Shown here piece by piece: positions 8,349 to 18,122 of a stretch of DNA of 64,000 nt. The translations under genes were made by a program, and so were the position numbers. The notes under the pieces were generated by a model. That model was not told the origin of the DNA. It made no database searches and was given only the letters and a program-made list of their open reading frames with translations. Location: the NCBI GenBank assembly GCA_030950375.1, contig JAUZRN010000009.1, positions 35,506 through 99,505 on the forward strand. Direction: 5' to 3'. The DNA is from Rhodothermus sp. GTDB taxonomy: Bacteria > Bacteroidota > Rhodothermia > Rhodothermales > Rhodothermaceae. Position 1 is the first letter of the stretch, and each line of letters begins with the position of its first letter.

Positions 8349-9463
8349 TCCAGCTGGCGTAGTGTACGGGGATAGTCACTGAGTGTCTCAGCGCCCGTCT
8401 CGGTGATCAGCACGTCGTCTTCGATGCGAGCACCGCCACGTCCGGTCAGGTAAATACCAGGTTCGATAGTGAATAGCATGCCTGGCGCCAGAGGGTCGGT
8501 GTTGTCGCTCCGGATATACGGCGGTTCGTGGATTTCCAGACCGAGCCCGTGGCCGGTTCGATGGATGAAGTAGGGGCCATAGCCGGCCTGTTCGATCACC
8601 TGGCGGGCAGTCTGGTCAACGGCGCCGGCGGGTATGCCTGGTCCGGCCTGGGCACGAGCTGCTTCGTTGGCTTCGAGGACGATCTGAGTAATGCGTAACA
8701 GCTCCTCATCCGGTGTACCGAAGGCAAACATGCGCGTCAGGTCGGCGCAGTAGCCTTCGATCCGAGCGCCCCAGTCGATCAGGATAAGGGTCGGAGGCGT
8801 AAGCGGGCGGTCGCCGGGTACGGCGTGCGGATTGGCACTTTCCGGGCCGAATGCTACGATGGGCGCAAAAGGGAGTTCAGGGTCGCTGCCGGCCCGCAGC
8901 AGCTGCAACGTGAGTTCGGCCGCTACCTCGCGTTCCGTGATGCCCGGACGAATCGCTGGAAGGGTAGCTTCGAGCGCCTTCCAGGCCACTTCCAGTGCAC
9001 GGCGTGTGGCGGCAACCTCTGTCGGATCCTTCTGGCTGCGCAGGCGCCTGATCAAGGGTTCGGCCGAAGTGAATTGCAGCTCTGGAGCTGCCGTTTCCAG
9101 CAGTTGAAGCTCCAGCAAGCGAAACCACCGGGGTTCGACGCCAATGCGTGCCCGGCGGAGTCCACAGAAATGCAGGGCTCGGGCAAAGGCGTCAGACCAG
9201 GCATTCGGGTTTTCCCCGTAGGGAAAGGCTTCGAGGGCTACCGGGAGGGTTTCCAGTTTGCCGGTTTCCAGTTCGGGTAGCACCAGGGCTGGCTGACCTG
9301 AGGCCGGAAAGATTCCGACCACCGGACGTTCCGACAGGTGCACTTCAAGGCCCGTCAGATACGTCAGGGTAGGGCTGGCGTTCAATGCTACCGCCTCCAG
9401 GTCAGTAGGCTGCAACAGTTGTTGCAGACGTTGCAGGCGTTTCGTATAGGGTGTCTGGTTCAT
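8345..9463 (-). CDS. M24 family Xaa-Pro aminopeptidase
   Basis: This 372-residue pita-bread metallopeptidase would remove N-terminal residues, probably those preceding proline. The N-terminal creatinase-like domain (1-130) contains LTYLTGLEVHLSERP. The C-terminal M24 domain carries the five metal ligands in order: LILIDWGA and DLTRMF (two Asp), HRTGHGLGLEIHE (His), FTIEPGIYL (Glu) and ARIEDDVLI (Glu). I place the start at ATG 9463 (MNQTPYTKRLQRL), where homologues begin. The longer open frame to 9646 would run through the intergenic region into hemA. The gene is transcribed divergently from hemA across a 181-bp gap and has no co-directional partner. Confidence 0.88.
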   Translation of the reverse strand: MNQTPYTKRLQRLQQLLQPTDLEAVALNASPTLTYLTGLEVHLSERPVVGIFPASGQPALVLPELETGKLETLPVALEAFPYGENPNAWSDAFARALHFCGLRRARIGVEPRWFRLLELQLLETAAPELQFTSAEPLIRRLRSQKDPTEVAATRRALEVAWKALEATLPAIRPGITEREVAAELTLQLLRAGSDPELPFAPIVAFGPESANPHAVPGDRPLTPPTLILIDWGARIEGYCADLTRMFAFGTPDEELLRITQIVLEANEAARAQAGPGIPAGAVDQTARQVIEQAGYGPYFIHRTGHGLGLEIHEPPYIRSDNTDPLAPGMLFTIEPGIYLTGRGGARIEDDVLITETGAETLSDYPRTLRQLD

Positions 9464-9590
9464 GACTGCGAGGTTCGTTTTGAAACAGGTGACCGAAGCA
9501 AAAATAACGTCGGGCTGGATAAAAACGGGTGGTCCGAAGCTTGCCGGGAGAGCTTTCAGCAACCTTTTACAGGGATTCACGAACTCCGAG

Positions 9591-9598
9591 TATCTTTG
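9591..9598 (+). promoter_or_regulatory. TAnnTTTG -7 element before hemA
   Basis: TATCTTTG matches the Bacteroidetes primary-sigma -7 consensus TAnnTTTG exactly. It lies 46 bases upstream of the hemA ATG, in the gap between divergent genes. The matching -33 element is weak; only a T-rich TTTTAC at 9565-9570 is nearby. It supports the internal hemA start at 9645 rather than the longer frame. Confidence 0.45.
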
Positions 9599-9644
9599 TC
9601 CGTATTTTCCGGAAACAGAGCGGAGCAAATGGGCGCAGGGTAGC

Positions 9645-11027
9645 ATGCAGGGGTTCCATGCGCTGGGTTTGAATCACGAAACGGCTTCGGTGCAGGTGCG
9701 CGAAGCGTTTGCCCTGGACCGAGCAGCCAAGCGGCGGCTCTATGCGGTCTGGCAGACAGTGCGAGGTGGTGAGCTGATGCTGGTCTCGACCTGCAATCGG
9801 ACGGAGGCTTATCTGTACGGCACCGAAGAAGACGTCGCGGCGATTCGTGCTCTGCTGAGCCAGCATGCGCATCGTCCCTGGCCTGCGCCTGAAAGTTTTC
9901 ATTTTCAGGATGAAGCTGCCCTGCGCCATGTGCTGGAAGTAACCTGTGGGTTGCGTTCGCAGGTGCTGGGCGATGCGCAGATCTTCAACCAGATCAAGGA
10001 AGACTATCGGCTGGCAGTCGAGGTGGGCAGTGTGGGCACCGTCATGCATCGGCTGCTGCATAGCGCCTTTCGGGCAGCCAAGCGCGTAGCGGCCGAGACG
10101 GACCTGCATCAGGGGACCACGTCGGTAGCTGGCGTGGCTGTCCAGGCTGCCCGTCGCTACTTTGCCCGACGTGGGCATCCGGATCTGGAAGGCGTGCGTG
10201 TGCTGGTGGTCGGGGCCGGTGAGATGGCGCGACTGGCTATAGAAGCGCTGCGCGCACTGGCGCCTTCCGTGCTGATGCTGACCAACCGTACGCAGCGGCA
10301 TGTCCATGCCCTGGCACAACCCGGGGAGCAGGTAGTGCCCTGGTCGCAACGGGCGCAGGCGCTGATGCGTTGTGATCTGGTGATAGTGGCCACCAGCGCC
10401 TCGGCTCCTGTACTGACGGCCGATATGATGCCCTCGCGTTGCCCGGACCATCCGCTATTGCTGATTGACCTTTCCATTCCGCGCAACATTGATCCGGCCA
10501 TCGATCGGCTGCCAGGCTATCAGGTGTTAGACCTGGATGCTATCAAGGCTCGTCAGGCGGCCGTAGAGGCCCGGCGACACCGGGCGGCCCGGCAGGCCCG
10601 CAAGATCTGTGAGGAATTGCTACACGAGTTCGTCACCTGGTATTTCCATCAGCAGGCGCTGCAGCCGGCTATCCAGGCCATCCGAGAGACGTTTGAAACC
10701 ATCCGACGTCAGGAGATCGAGCGGCATCATCGACGCTTTTCAGAGGTTGACCGGGAAGAGCTGGACCGGCTAACGCGCTCGATCATGCAGAAGCTGTTGG
10801 CCATTCCCATTGTGCGACTAAAGAGTATAGATCCGGACAGTATTGACTTCGTTCGGGGCATTCAATTGTTGGCCCAGCTCTTTAGCCGGCCCAGCTGTGA
10901 AGAAGTGCGGGACGTTCAACTACCTGAGCCCTCGGTGTTGCTGGAGCGAGTGCGGGCGCAGGGACCCTGTCCGTTTGTTGAACGACCAGGTGCCTCTCCG
11001 GAACGTTCTGCCACGGATCATGCCTGA
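9645..11027 (+). CDS. hemA: Glutamyl-tRNA reductase
   Basis: This enzyme catalyses the first committed step of C5-pathway tetrapyrrole synthesis, reducing glutamyl-tRNA(Glu) to glutamate-1-semialdehyde with NADPH. From the ATG at 9645 the protein has 460 residues. The N-terminal catalytic domain starts GFHALGLNHETASVQVRE, and the nucleophilic cysteine is Cys50 in LVSTCNRTEAY. RSQVLGDAQIFNQIKEDYR is the conserved GExQILGQ-like region. The NADPH-binding domain has VLVVGAGEMARLA near 190, and a helical dimerisation domain completes the protein. A longer frame to 9462 exists but is rejected, because homologues start at this Met and a promoter lies in between. The stop overlaps the hemC start by eight bases, so hemA-hemC-hemD-yjbQ form one operon. 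Confidence 0.93.
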   Translation: MQGFHALGLNHETASVQVREAFALDRAAKRRLYAVWQTVRGGELMLVSTCNRTEAYLYGTEEDVAAIRALLSQHAHRPWPAPESFHFQDEAALRHVLEVTCGLRSQVLGDAQIFNQIKEDYRLAVEVGSVGTVMHRLLHSAFRAAKRVAAETDLHQGTTSVAGVAVQAARRYFARRGHPDLEGVRVLVVGAGEMARLAIEALRALAPSVLMLTNRTQRHVHALAQPGEQVVPWSQRAQALMRCDLVIVATSASAPVLTADMMPSRCPDHPLLLIDLSIPRNIDPAIDRLPGYQVLDLDAIKARQAAVEARRHRAARQARKICEELLHEFVTWYFHQQALQPAIQAIRETFETIRRQEIERHHRRFSEVDREELDRLTRSIMQKLLAIPIVRLKSIDPDSIDFVRGIQLLAQLFSRPSCEEVRDVQLPEPSVLLERVRAQGPCPFVERPGASPERSATDHA

Positions 11028-11973
11028 GCCTACGCTGACTCTCGGCACGCGCGGGAGTGCACTGGCGCTGCAGCAGGCTACTCTGATACGTTCTTTTCTG
11101 GAGGCGCATGGGGTGTCGGTGCGGGTGGAGGTGATCCGTACGACTGGCGATCACATCCAGGATGTACCGCTGGCGAAGATCGGGGGGAAGGGGTTATTCA
11201 CCAAAGAGCTGGATCAGGCACTGCTGGCAGGACGTATTGACCTGGCCGTTCATTCGCTGAAGGATCTGCCTACCGAAATGCCCGAGGGGCTGGTAGTGGC
11301 TGCTGTTCCGGAGCGTGCGGCCCCCTGGGATGTCTTTGTGGCTCATCCAGATTTTCCGGGTCGGTTGGAAGCCCTGCCGAAGGGGGCTGTGGTCGCCACG
11401 TCGTCGCTGCGGCGTCAGGCGCAGCTGCGGGCCTGGCGGCCGGATCTGCAGGTAGTGCCGGTGCGTGGTAACGTCGATACGCGGTTACGCAAGCTGAAGG
11501 CAGAAGGATGGCATGGGCTGATTCTGGCCGAAGCCGGGCTGGTTCGTCTTGGGTTGCAGAAGCATGTGCGCCAGCGTATTGCGCCTGAAATCATGTTACC
11601 GGCGGTCGGGCAGGGGGCCCTGGGTGTGGTCTGTGCCGAGGCCAATCGGGAAGTATGTCGGCTGCTGCAAACACTGCATCATGCACCTACGGCGGCTGCC
11701 GTGCAGGCTGAGCGTGCATTTCTGCATGCGCTGCAGGGGGGGTGCCAGGTACCTGTGGCGGCACTGGGCATGGTGGATACGGACGGGACACTGATATTGC
11801 GGGGGCGGGTGGTTTCGCTTGACGGCCGACGGCTGGTAGAAGACGTGCAGCAGGGGGCTATGACGACGCCGGAGGCTGTCGGGGAGGCCCTGGCCTCCAG
11901 ATTGCTGGACCGAGGGGCTCGTGCCATTCTGGAAGAAATACGCGGGAAGCTACAGTCGGACGCTTCCGTATAG
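11020..11973 (+). CDS. hemC: Porphobilinogen deaminase
   Basis: Hydroxymethylbilane synthase joins four porphobilinogens into the linear tetrapyrrole. The protein has 317 residues from ATG 11020, which overlaps the last eight bases of hemA. Family motifs are TRGSALALQQ at 10, KGLFTKELDQALL near 57 and DLAVHSLKDLPT near 75. SSLRRQAQLRAWRPDL and VRGNVDTRL follow, and Cys242 in QGGCQVP carries the dipyrromethane cofactor. The long frame beginning at 10843 overlaps hemA extensively and is not the start. hemD follows 15 bases later. Confidence 0.94.
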   Translation: MPEPTLTLGTRGSALALQQATLIRSFLEAHGVSVRVEVIRTTGDHIQDVPLAKIGGKGLFTKELDQALLAGRIDLAVHSLKDLPTEMPEGLVVAAVPERAAPWDVFVAHPDFPGRLEALPKGAVVATSSLRRQAQLRAWRPDLQVVPVRGNVDTRLRKLKAEGWHGLILAEAGLVRLGLQKHVRQRIAPEIMLPAVGQGALGVVCAEANREVCRLLQTLHHAPTAAAVQAERAFLHALQGGCQVPVAALGMVDTDGTLILRGRVVSLDGRRLVEDVQQGAMTTPEAVGEALASRLLDRGARAILEEIRGKLQSDASV

Positions 11974-11988
11974 AACAGTCTGGAGCGC

Positions 11989-12711
11989 ATGGCCAGGCAT
12001 GTGGTTTATCTGTTGCGGGCGGAAGCTACTGCTTCAGATCCTTTTGTCGAGCAATTGCAGGCGGCTGGTTATCGGCCGTTTGTGCTGCCGGTGCTGGCCA
12101 TAGACTGGGTGAATACAGAATCCCTGCGGGCAGTGTTGGCCCATCCTGAAGCCTACAGCGGTTTGATCTTCACCAGTCCACGGGCTGTAGAGGCCGTACG
12201 CAGGCTGAGGATACCACTGGAAGCGTGGAGGGCGCATCCGGTGTATGTGGTGGGACCGCGTACCGCGGCGGCCGTTCGGAAGATCGGCTGGGAGCCCCGG
12301 GGAGAAACAGCAGGTTCTGGCAGTGAACTGGCCCGTCGGATACAGCAGGGAGCTCGTCCGATCTGCCCCTTGCTGTTCCTGTGTGGAGCGCGACGACGGG
12401 AGGAACTGCCGACGCTGTTGCGCGCAGCAGGCTTTCCCCTGCAGGAGCTGGTCGTCTATGCGACCAGACCCCTGGTACCTGCATTGCCTGCGGAAGCGCC
12501 GACGCCCGACTGGGTCGTATTTTTCAGTCCGTCCGGGCTGGAGGCGGCGCGTCGTCTGCCGTTGGCCTGGGAGCAGGTGCACGTGGCAGCCATTGGCCCC
12601 ACGACGGCTGTTGCATTGCAGCAAGAAGGACTGCGAGTAGCTGCCGTTGCCCGGACACCAACACCGGAAGGATTACTGGCAGCCATGCAGGAAGTAACGG
12701 ATCGGATATGA
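11989..12711 (+). CDS. hemD: Uroporphyrinogen-III synthase
   Basis: This 240-residue cytoplasmic enzyme cyclises hydroxymethylbilane with inversion of ring D. The family is poorly conserved, but the pattern fits. There is an N-terminal YLLRAE start and [12 protein letters not shown] near 62. [16 protein letters not shown] lies near 83, and [13 protein letters not shown] in the second lobe is followed by [13 protein letters not shown]. The latter pair is the usual two-lobed signature. Position directly after hemC makes the call firm. The stop codon overlaps the yjbQ start as ATGA, so the following gene is translationally coupled. Confidence 0.9.
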   Translation: MARHVVYLLRAEATASDPFVEQLQAAGYRPFVLPVLAIDWVNTESLRAVLAHPEAYSGLIFTSPRAVEAVRRLRIPLEAWRAHPVYVVGPRTAAAVRKIGWEPRGETAGSGSELARRIQQGARPICPLLFLCGARRREELPTLLRAAGFPLQELVVYATRPLVPALPAEAPTPDWVVFFSPSGLEAARRLPLAWEQVHVAAIGPTTAVALQQEGLRVAAVARTPTPEGLLAAMQEVTDRI

Positions 12712-13139
12712 CCATGTGGATCCAGCGCGAGATCACGCTGCGGCCGCGTCCGCGCGGTTTTCATCTGATTACCGACGAAGTGCTTGCACAGTTACCAGAG
12801 TTGCATGCGGTGCGGGTTGGACTGCTCCACGTGTTTATCCAGCATACTTCGGCAAGCCTGACGCTCAACGAGAATGCCAGCCCGGAGGTACGGGCCGACT
12901 TTGAGCGATACTTCAGCCAGGCCGTGCCTGATGGGGCACCCTATTTCGTGCATACGCTGGAAGGCCCCGACGACATGCCGGCTCATATCAAGGCATCGCT
13001 GCTGGGAAGCAGCCTGCTGCTGCCTGTACGCAATGGACGGCTGGCACTGGGTACCTGGCAGGGCATTTATCTGTGCGAGCACCGCAACCGCGGCGGAGCC
13101 CGCCGTCTGGTATTGACGCTCTGGGGAACAGGTACGTGA
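12708..13139 (+). CDS. yjbQ: YjbQ family protein, heme-operon copy
   Basis: This is a 143-residue member of the YjbQ (UPF0047) family, for which a weak secondary thiamine-phosphate synthase activity has been reported; the physiological role is unsettled. Visible motifs include [27 protein letters not shown], interrupted here only for reading: HTSAS near 46, a conserved Asn/Glu pair, [16 protein letters not shown] and [13 protein letters not shown] near 120. The start is the ATG that overlaps the hemD stop (ATGA); a second Met is two codons later. The long frame from 12381 overlaps hemD in another phase and is not used. It is a diverged paralogue of the gene at 62492. Why it is coupled to heme synthesis is unknown. 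Confidence 0.88.
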   Translation: MTMWIQREITLRPRPRGFHLITDEVLAQLPELHAVRVGLLHVFIQHTSASLTLNENASPEVRADFERYFSQAVPDGAPYFVHTLEGPDDMPAHIKASLLGSSLLLPVRNGRLALGTWQGIYLCEHRNRGGARRLVLTLWGTGT

Positions 13140-13177
13140 GGGGCCTGGCGGGTAGCTGAAGGTCGCGCCCGCTATCC

Positions 13178-15043
13178 TCACTCGTGTGCTGGTTCCAGAA
13201 TGAGGGTGGCCAGGGGAGGAAGCGTCAGTTCCAGATGAAAGGGACGGCCATGCCAGGATTCAGGTAGGGCTTCGACGCGGCCCAGGTTGCCCATGCCGCT
13301 GCCGCCGTAAGCTGTCGCGTCGCTGTTCAGCACTTCGCGCCAGGGACCGCCTACTGGAACGCCTACGCGATAGTGCTCGCGGGGAACAGGCGTAAAGTTC
13401 AACACAAACAAGAGCATGTGGCCGGCGTTCTTACGCAGGTAGCAGATAACACTCTGCTCGCGATCACTGAAGTCGATCCACTCGAACCCTTCCGGCCCAT
13501 CGTGCCACAGAGCCGGATTGGTGCGGTAGAGGTGGTTTAGATCACGTACCCAGGTCTGGATGCCCCGATGATAGGGCTGTTCCAGCAGGTGCCACTCGAG
13601 CTGGGTGTCGTGGTTCCATTCATGGAGCTGACCGAACTCACCGCCCATGAACAGTAGTTTTTTACCTGGATGGCCCCACATGTGACCAAAAAGCAGCCGC
13701 AGATTGGCCGCCTTCTGCCAGTCGTCGCCAGGCATCTTGCCCCAGAGGGAGCCTTTGCCATGCACTACCTCGTCATGTGAGAGGGGCAGGACGTAGTGTT
13801 CCGAGAAGGCGTACCACAGCGAAAAGGTTAGCTCGTCGTGGTGATATTTGCGGTAGAGCGGATCACGACGCATGTAGTTCAGCGTGTCGTGCATCCATCC
13901 CATGTTCCATTTATAGAGAAAACCGAGGCCGTTGTTGTAGGTAGGGGCGGACACTCCGGGCCAGGCTGTCGATTCTTCAGCAATCGTCATGGCCTCGGGG
14001 ACGTGCAGGTAAATCGTTTCATTGCACTTTTTGAGGAAGTCGATGGCTTCCAGGTTTTCACGGCCGCCAAAAATGTTGGGCGTCCACTCTTTACGGGAGT
14101 AGTCGCGGTAGAGCATAGAGGCCACAGCATCGACACGCAGCCCATCCACGTGGTAGTGATCGAGCCAGAACAGCGCGTTGGAGATCAGGAAGTTGCGCAC
14201 GCCTGGCTTGTTATAATCGAACACGTAGGTGCCCCAGTCAGGGTGGTGCCGCATTCTGGGATCGTCGTATTCGAACAGGGTGGTGCCATCAAAAAAGACC
14301 AGCCCCTGAGGATCGGCGGCGAAATGGCTGGGTACCCAGTCGAGGATTACGCCAATGCCGCGCTGATGCAGGTAGTCGATCAGATACATGAGGTCCTGCG
14401 GCGAACCGTAGCGAAAGGTGGGCGCGTAGTAACCGACGACCTGGTAGCCCCAGGATCCGTAATACGGGTGTTCCATAACTGGAAGCAGCTCGACATGCGT
14501 AAAGCCCATCTCCTGTACGTAGTCGGCCAGTGGCTCGGCAATTTCGCGATAGGAGAACGATTCGCCGGGTCGCTTATGGCGCCAGGATCCCAGATGTACT
14601 TCATAAATGGAAACCGGCCCGTAGAGGCTGGCCGGGCCTTTGCGACGCTGCATCCACGCTTCGTCGTGCCAGGTGTAGTCAAGGCGGGTGATGATGGAAG
14701 CGAGTCCTTCGATGGGGCTGCCGGTAGGAGGTTCCATGGCAAAAGCATAGGGGTCCGTTTTATCGGCCTGATAAAAGCCATGGCGGATACGGTACTTGTA
14801 GGCATCGCCCGGGCGAGCGCCGGGTACGTAGCCAGCCCACAGCTCCTTACCGTAACGCTCCAGCGGGTGGGCTTCGGGATTCCAGTTGTTGAAAGCACCG
14901 AGCACTGAGACGGCATCGGCGTGGGGAGCCCAGACGCAGAACCAGGTGCCTTTGTCGTCTGGATGGGCGCCCAGCTTGCGATAGCTGTCGTAGAACGTCC
15001 CGGTTTCCCAGCGCTGGATGTCGTCTTCAGTTAGCCAGCTCAT
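13178..15043 (-). CDS. glgB: 1,4-alpha-glucan branching enzyme
   Basis: GH13 GlgB introduces alpha-1,6 branches into glycogen. Starting at ATG 15043 ([12 protein letters not shown]), with AGGAG eight bases upstream, the protein has 621 residues. This is the same length I recall for Rhodothermus obamensis/marinus GlgB, to which it looks very similar. Longer starts (15085, 15343) are in frame but unlikely. An N-terminal CBM48-like domain spans about 30-105. The catalytic barrel has [10 protein letters not shown] with the nucleophile Asp305, the acid/base Glu356 in [12 protein letters not shown], and [11 protein letters not shown] as the third acidic site. A beta C-terminal domain follows. It is divergent from glgX across about 310 bp, so glycogen branching and debranching genes share a control region. 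Confidence 0.95.
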   Translation of the reverse strand: MSWLTEDDIQRWETGTFYDSYRKLGAHPDDKGTWFCVWAPHADAVSVLGAFNNWNPEAHPLERYGKELWAGYVPGARPGDAYKYRIRHGFYQADKTDPYAFAMEPPTGSPIEGLASIITRLDYTWHDEAWMQRRKGPASLYGPVSIYEVHLGSWRHKRPGESFSYREIAEPLADYVQEMGFTHVELLPVMEHPYYGSWGYQVVGYYAPTFRYGSPQDLMYLIDYLHQRGIGVILDWVPSHFAADPQGLVFFDGTTLFEYDDPRMRHHPDWGTYVFDYNKPGVRNFLISNALFWLDHYHVDGLRVDAVASMLYRDYSRKEWTPNIFGGRENLEAIDFLKKCNETIYLHVPEAMTIAEESTAWPGVSAPTYNNGLGFLYKWNMGWMHDTLNYMRRDPLYRKYHHDELTFSLWYAFSEHYVLPLSHDEVVHGKGSLWGKMPGDDWQKAANLRLLFGHMWGHPGKKLLFMGGEFGQLHEWNHDTQLEWHLLEQPYHRGIQTWVRDLNHLYRTNPALWHDGPEGFEWIDFSDREQSVICYLRKNAGHMLLFVLNFTPVPREHYRVGVPVGGPWREVLNSDATAYGGSGMGNLGRVEALPESWHGRPFHLELTLPPLATLILEPAHE

Positions 15044-15353
15044 GGGCAAAACTCCTGAATCCAGATTTTTTGGTTTATCAGACATGCGCCGTATTTTAGG
15101 GCGCCTACCGAGAGCTGGCTCCAAAGATACAACGAACGGTGTGGAAAAGGATGCCTGTGGCTTCTGAGTTTGGACGAAAAGCGCGTAGGAAGATGCGCCC
15201 AATAGCCTGCAGACAGCAGCCACTGGGAGCTGGTAGTGGAGAAAGACTGAAGCGGCTACGTACGTTGTCGTAAAAAATGCGGTAGGAGAAGGAAAGTGTC
15301 CTGAGCGGTGTGTCTTTTGCAGTAAGCTGTCGTCAGTCCACAACGTGCAGAAT
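15044..15353. other. glgB-glgX divergent intergenic region
   Basis: About 310 bp lie between the two glycogen genes. The reverse strand holds the glgB ribosome binding site and a good -7 promoter element at 15122-15129. On the forward strand I see no convincing promoter hexamers for glgX. In-frame extensions of glgB run through most of the region but lack initiation features. No hairpin or operator repeat stood out. Confidence 0.6.
15122..15129 (-). promoter_or_regulatory. TAnnTTTG -7 element before glgB
   Basis: On the reverse strand the sequence reads TATCTTTG, an exact TAnnTTTG match and identical to the element before hemA. It lies about 79 bases upstream of the chosen glgB ATG. No clear TTTG -33 box is found at the usual 19-21 base distance; the upstream sequence there is T-rich only. 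Confidence 0.4.
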
Positions 15354-17516
15354 ATGTCGGAACACGAACAGCCGATTAGCTCAGTCCAGGCCGTCTGGCC
15401 GGGCCGCCCCTATCCGTTAGGAGCCACCTGGGATGGACTGGGCGTTAACTTTGCACTTTACAGTCAGCATGCCGAGGCGGTAGAGCTGGTATTGTTTGAC
15501 CATCCAGACGCCCCTGCGCCTTCCCGGACAATCGAGGTGACGGAACGCACAGGGCCGATCTGGCATGTCTATTTGCCCGGCCTGCGTCCCGGCCAGCTCT
15601 ACGGATACCGCGTTTATGGCCCCTATCGTCCGGAAGAAGGACACCGCTTCAATCCTAACAAAGTGCTACTTGATCCTTATGCCAAAGCGATCGGGCGGCC
15701 TCTTCGCTGGCATGACAGTCTCTTCGGATACAAGATCGGCGATCCGGCCGGGGATCTGTCCTTTTCGGAAGAAGACAGCGCGCCGTACGCACCGCTGGGG
15801 GCTGTAGTGGAAAGCTGCTTTGAATGGGGCGACGACCAACCCCCGCGCATTCCTTGGGAGGACACGATCATCTATGAGACCCATGTCCGGGGACTTACGA
15901 AGCTGCACCCGGAAGTGCCAGAGCCTCTGCGTGGGACGTACCTGGGACTGACCTGTGAGCCGGTGCTGGAGCACCTGAAGCGGCTGGGAGTAACGACCAT
16001 TCAGCTGCTGCCGGTCCATGCCAAGGTGCATGATCGACACCTGATCGAACGGGGATTACGCAATTACTGGGGGTATAATCCGCTCAGCTATTTTGCTCCG
16101 GAGCCTGAATATGCAACAAACGGGCCCATCTCGGCGCTGCGTGAGTTCAAAATGATGGTTCGGGCGCTGCACGCGGCAGGCTTTGAGGTGATCGTGGATG
16201 TCGTTTACAACCACACAGGTGAAGGGGGAGTGCTGGGCCCTACGCTCTCGTTTCGAGGCATCGACAACCGGGCCTATTACAAGGCAGATCCAAATAATCC
16301 ACGTTTTCTGGTGGACTACACAGGAACCGGCAATACGCTGGATGTGGGCAATCCTTACGTCATCCAGCTCATCATGGACAGCCTGCGCTACTGGGTCACC
16401 GAAATGCATGTCGACGGCTTTCGGTTTGACCTGGCGGCTGTGCTGGCCCGTGAGCTGTACGATGTGGATATGCTTTCGACCTTTTTTCAGGTGATTCAGC
16501 AAGATCCGGTACTGAGCCAGGTCAAGCTCATTGCCGAACCCTGGGATGTAGGACCGGGAGGCTACCAGGTAGGGCATTTTCCCTGGCAATGGACCGAATG
16601 GAACGGCCGCTATCGCGACACCGTGCGCCGATTCTGGCGTGGTGACCGCGGACTTAACGGTGAGTTTGCCACCCGTTTTGCGGGCTCCAGTGATCTGTAT
16701 GAGCGTAGTGGCCGTCGTCCGTTTGCTTCGATCAACTTTGTCACGGCGCACGACGGATTCACGCTGGAAGATCTGGTTAGCTACGAAAAAAAGCACAACG
16801 AGGCAAACCTGGAGGGCAATCGGGATGGCATGGATGAAAACTACAGTACAAACTGCGGGATAGAGGGGCCTACTCAGGATCCGTCGGTATTGGCCTGCCG
16901 AGAAGCCCTGAAGCGTAGCCTGATCAGTACACTTTTTCTATCGCAGGGGGTCCCGATGCTGCTGGGAGGAGATGAACTTTCTCGTTCACAGCATGGCAAC
17001 AATAACGCCTACTGTCAGGATAACGAGATCAGCTGGTATAACTGGCAGCTCGACGAACGCAAACAGCGCTTCCTGGAGTTTGTTCGTCAGGTGATCTGGT
17101 TTCGCAAGCAACATCGGAGTTTCCGACGCCGGCATTTCCTGACCGGGTTGCCCAACGGTGGGGAGACCCCCGATGCGGTATGGTGGCATCCGGAAGGAAG
17201 ACTGATGCGGCACGAAGACTGGAGCGATCCAGAGTTGACCGCCTGGGGACTGTTGCTCCATGGGGACGCCATCCAGGGCACCGACGCACATGGTCGTCCT
17301 TTCCGTGACGATACCTTTTTGATTTTGTTCAACAATGGAAAAGAGATTGTATCGATCAGGGTGCCCGAAGTGTGCTCCTGCGGCAAACCCCACCACTGGG
17401 AGGTGGTCCCGATCTTTCGACGCGATCTTGAAGTCACGACCTGTGCACCTGGCGACACACTACCGCTACCGCCCGGTGTGTTGACAGTGCTGGTGGCTAT
17501 TCCACCGTTTTCCTGA
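15354..17516 (+). CDS. glgX: Glycogen debranching enzyme
   Basis: This GH13 isoamylase-type debranching enzyme hydrolyses alpha-1,6 links of glycogen or limit dextrin. It has about 720 residues from the ATG at 15354; an in-frame GTG lies three codons earlier. An N-terminal CBM48 domain begins [19 protein letters not shown]. The barrel contains [13 protein letters not shown] (region I), [14 protein letters not shown] (nucleophile Asp, region II), [16 protein letters not shown] (general acid Glu, region III) and [16 protein letters not shown] (region IV). [15 protein letters not shown] is typical of GlgX. Divergent from glgB. The next gene, a SPOR lipoprotein, starts 20 bases later but is functionally unrelated. 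Confidence 0.94.
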   Translation: MSEHEQPISSVQAVWPGRPYPLGATWDGLGVNFALYSQHAEAVELVLFDHPDAPAPSRTIEVTERTGPIWHVYLPGLRPGQLYGYRVYGPYRPEEGHRFNPNKVLLDPYAKAIGRPLRWHDSLFGYKIGDPAGDLSFSEEDSAPYAPLGAVVESCFEWGDDQPPRIPWEDTIIYETHVRGLTKLHPEVPEPLRGTYLGLTCEPVLEHLKRLGVTTIQLLPVHAKVHDRHLIERGLRNYWGYNPLSYFAPEPEYATNGPISALREFKMMVRALHAAGFEVIVDVVYNHTGEGGVLGPTLSFRGIDNRAYYKADPNNPRFLVDYTGTGNTLDVGNPYVIQLIMDSLRYWVTEMHVDGFRFDLAAVLARELYDVDMLSTFFQVIQQDPVLSQVKLIAEPWDVGPGGYQVGHFPWQWTEWNGRYRDTVRRFWRGDRGLNGEFATRFAGSSDLYERSGRRPFASINFVTAHDGFTLEDLVSYEKKHNEANLEGNRDGMDENYSTNCGIEGPTQDPSVLACREALKRSLISTLFLSQGVPMLLGGDELSRSQHGNNNAYCQDNEISWYNWQLDERKQRFLEFVRQVIWFRKQHRSFRRRHFLTGLPNGGETPDAVWWHPEGRLMRHEDWSDPELTAWGLLLHGDAIQGTDAHGRPFRDDTFLILFNNGKEIVSIRVPEVCSCGKPHHWEVVPIFRRDLEVTTCAPGDTLPLPPGVLTVLVAIPPFS

Positions 17517-17536
17517 AGGAACTCTGCCGATTACCA

Positions 17537-18118
17537 GTGCTTTCCAGAGGCATCAATGCCGTCAAACACAAACCATTGCTGGTGGTGGTGAACCGTTTGC
17601 CCGTCCTTTTGAGTCTGATATGGCTTTTGGCAGGGTGTGCGGCGACGCGCAGTGTACAGGAGCAACGAGGGCCAGCTCCGGAAGAGGTCCCAATAAACTG
17701 GGCTATCTACGAAGACTTTGAGCCTGCTCGGTATCCGGATCCCCCGCCGCCACCGCTTGTGGTACAGCACGAGGTGCCCGTGGAGCTGATGGAGGGACGT
17801 GCCGGTGCTTCGGCAGTGCGAACGGTGGAGGGTTATCGGGTTCAGATTTTTCTTACCGAGAGCAAGGCAACGGCCGATAGCATTTACGCGACGGCGGCTG
17901 TCTGGTGGCGCCGGATGGCGGCGCAGGGAGCGCTGGAGGGGATTCCCGGTGCCCATGCGGATCCTCCACCGATCTATATTGTTTACCGCGCGCCTTACTA
18001 CCGTATACGGCTGGGAAATTTTCGGACGCGCGAGGAGGCCGAGCGTCTGCGGGCGTTGGCCGCACGTCGTTTCGAAGGGGCGTTTGTTACGTCTGATCAG
18101 GTGATCGTTAGCCAGTAG
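17537..18118 (+). CDS. SPOR-domain lipoprotein
   Basis: A predicted envelope lipoprotein of up to 193 residues. The hydrophobic N-terminal segment ends in a lipobox (WLLAGC), followed by a Pro-rich linker (PDPPPPPLV). The C-terminal 80 residues look like a SPOR domain: GYRVQIFLTESKATADSI begins it, and YYRIRLGNFRTREEAERL closes it. SPOR domains bind denuded peptidoglycan glycan strands, usually at the division site. The start is uncertain. The longest frame uses a GTG at 17537, while GTG codons just before NRLPVLLSL would give a shorter, more typical lipoprotein signal. It lies directly downstream of glgX and ends five bases before the convergent cupin gene. Confidence 0.75.
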   Translation: MLSRGINAVKHKPLLVVVNRLPVLLSLIWLLAGCAATRSVQEQRGPAPEEVPINWAIYEDFEPARYPDPPPPPLVVQHEVPVELMEGRAGASAVRTVEGYRVQIFLTESKATADSIYATAAVWWRRMAAQGALEGIPGAHADPPPIYIVYRAPYYRIRLGNFRTREEAERLRALAARRFEGAFVTSDQVIVSQ

Positions 18119-18122
18119 CCCT

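Noticed and set aside
13838..14908. A 356-codon forward open frame opposite glgB
   Set aside because: It lies entirely antisense to the conserved glgB barrel; high GC and codon bias keep the opposite strand open. No domain was recognised.
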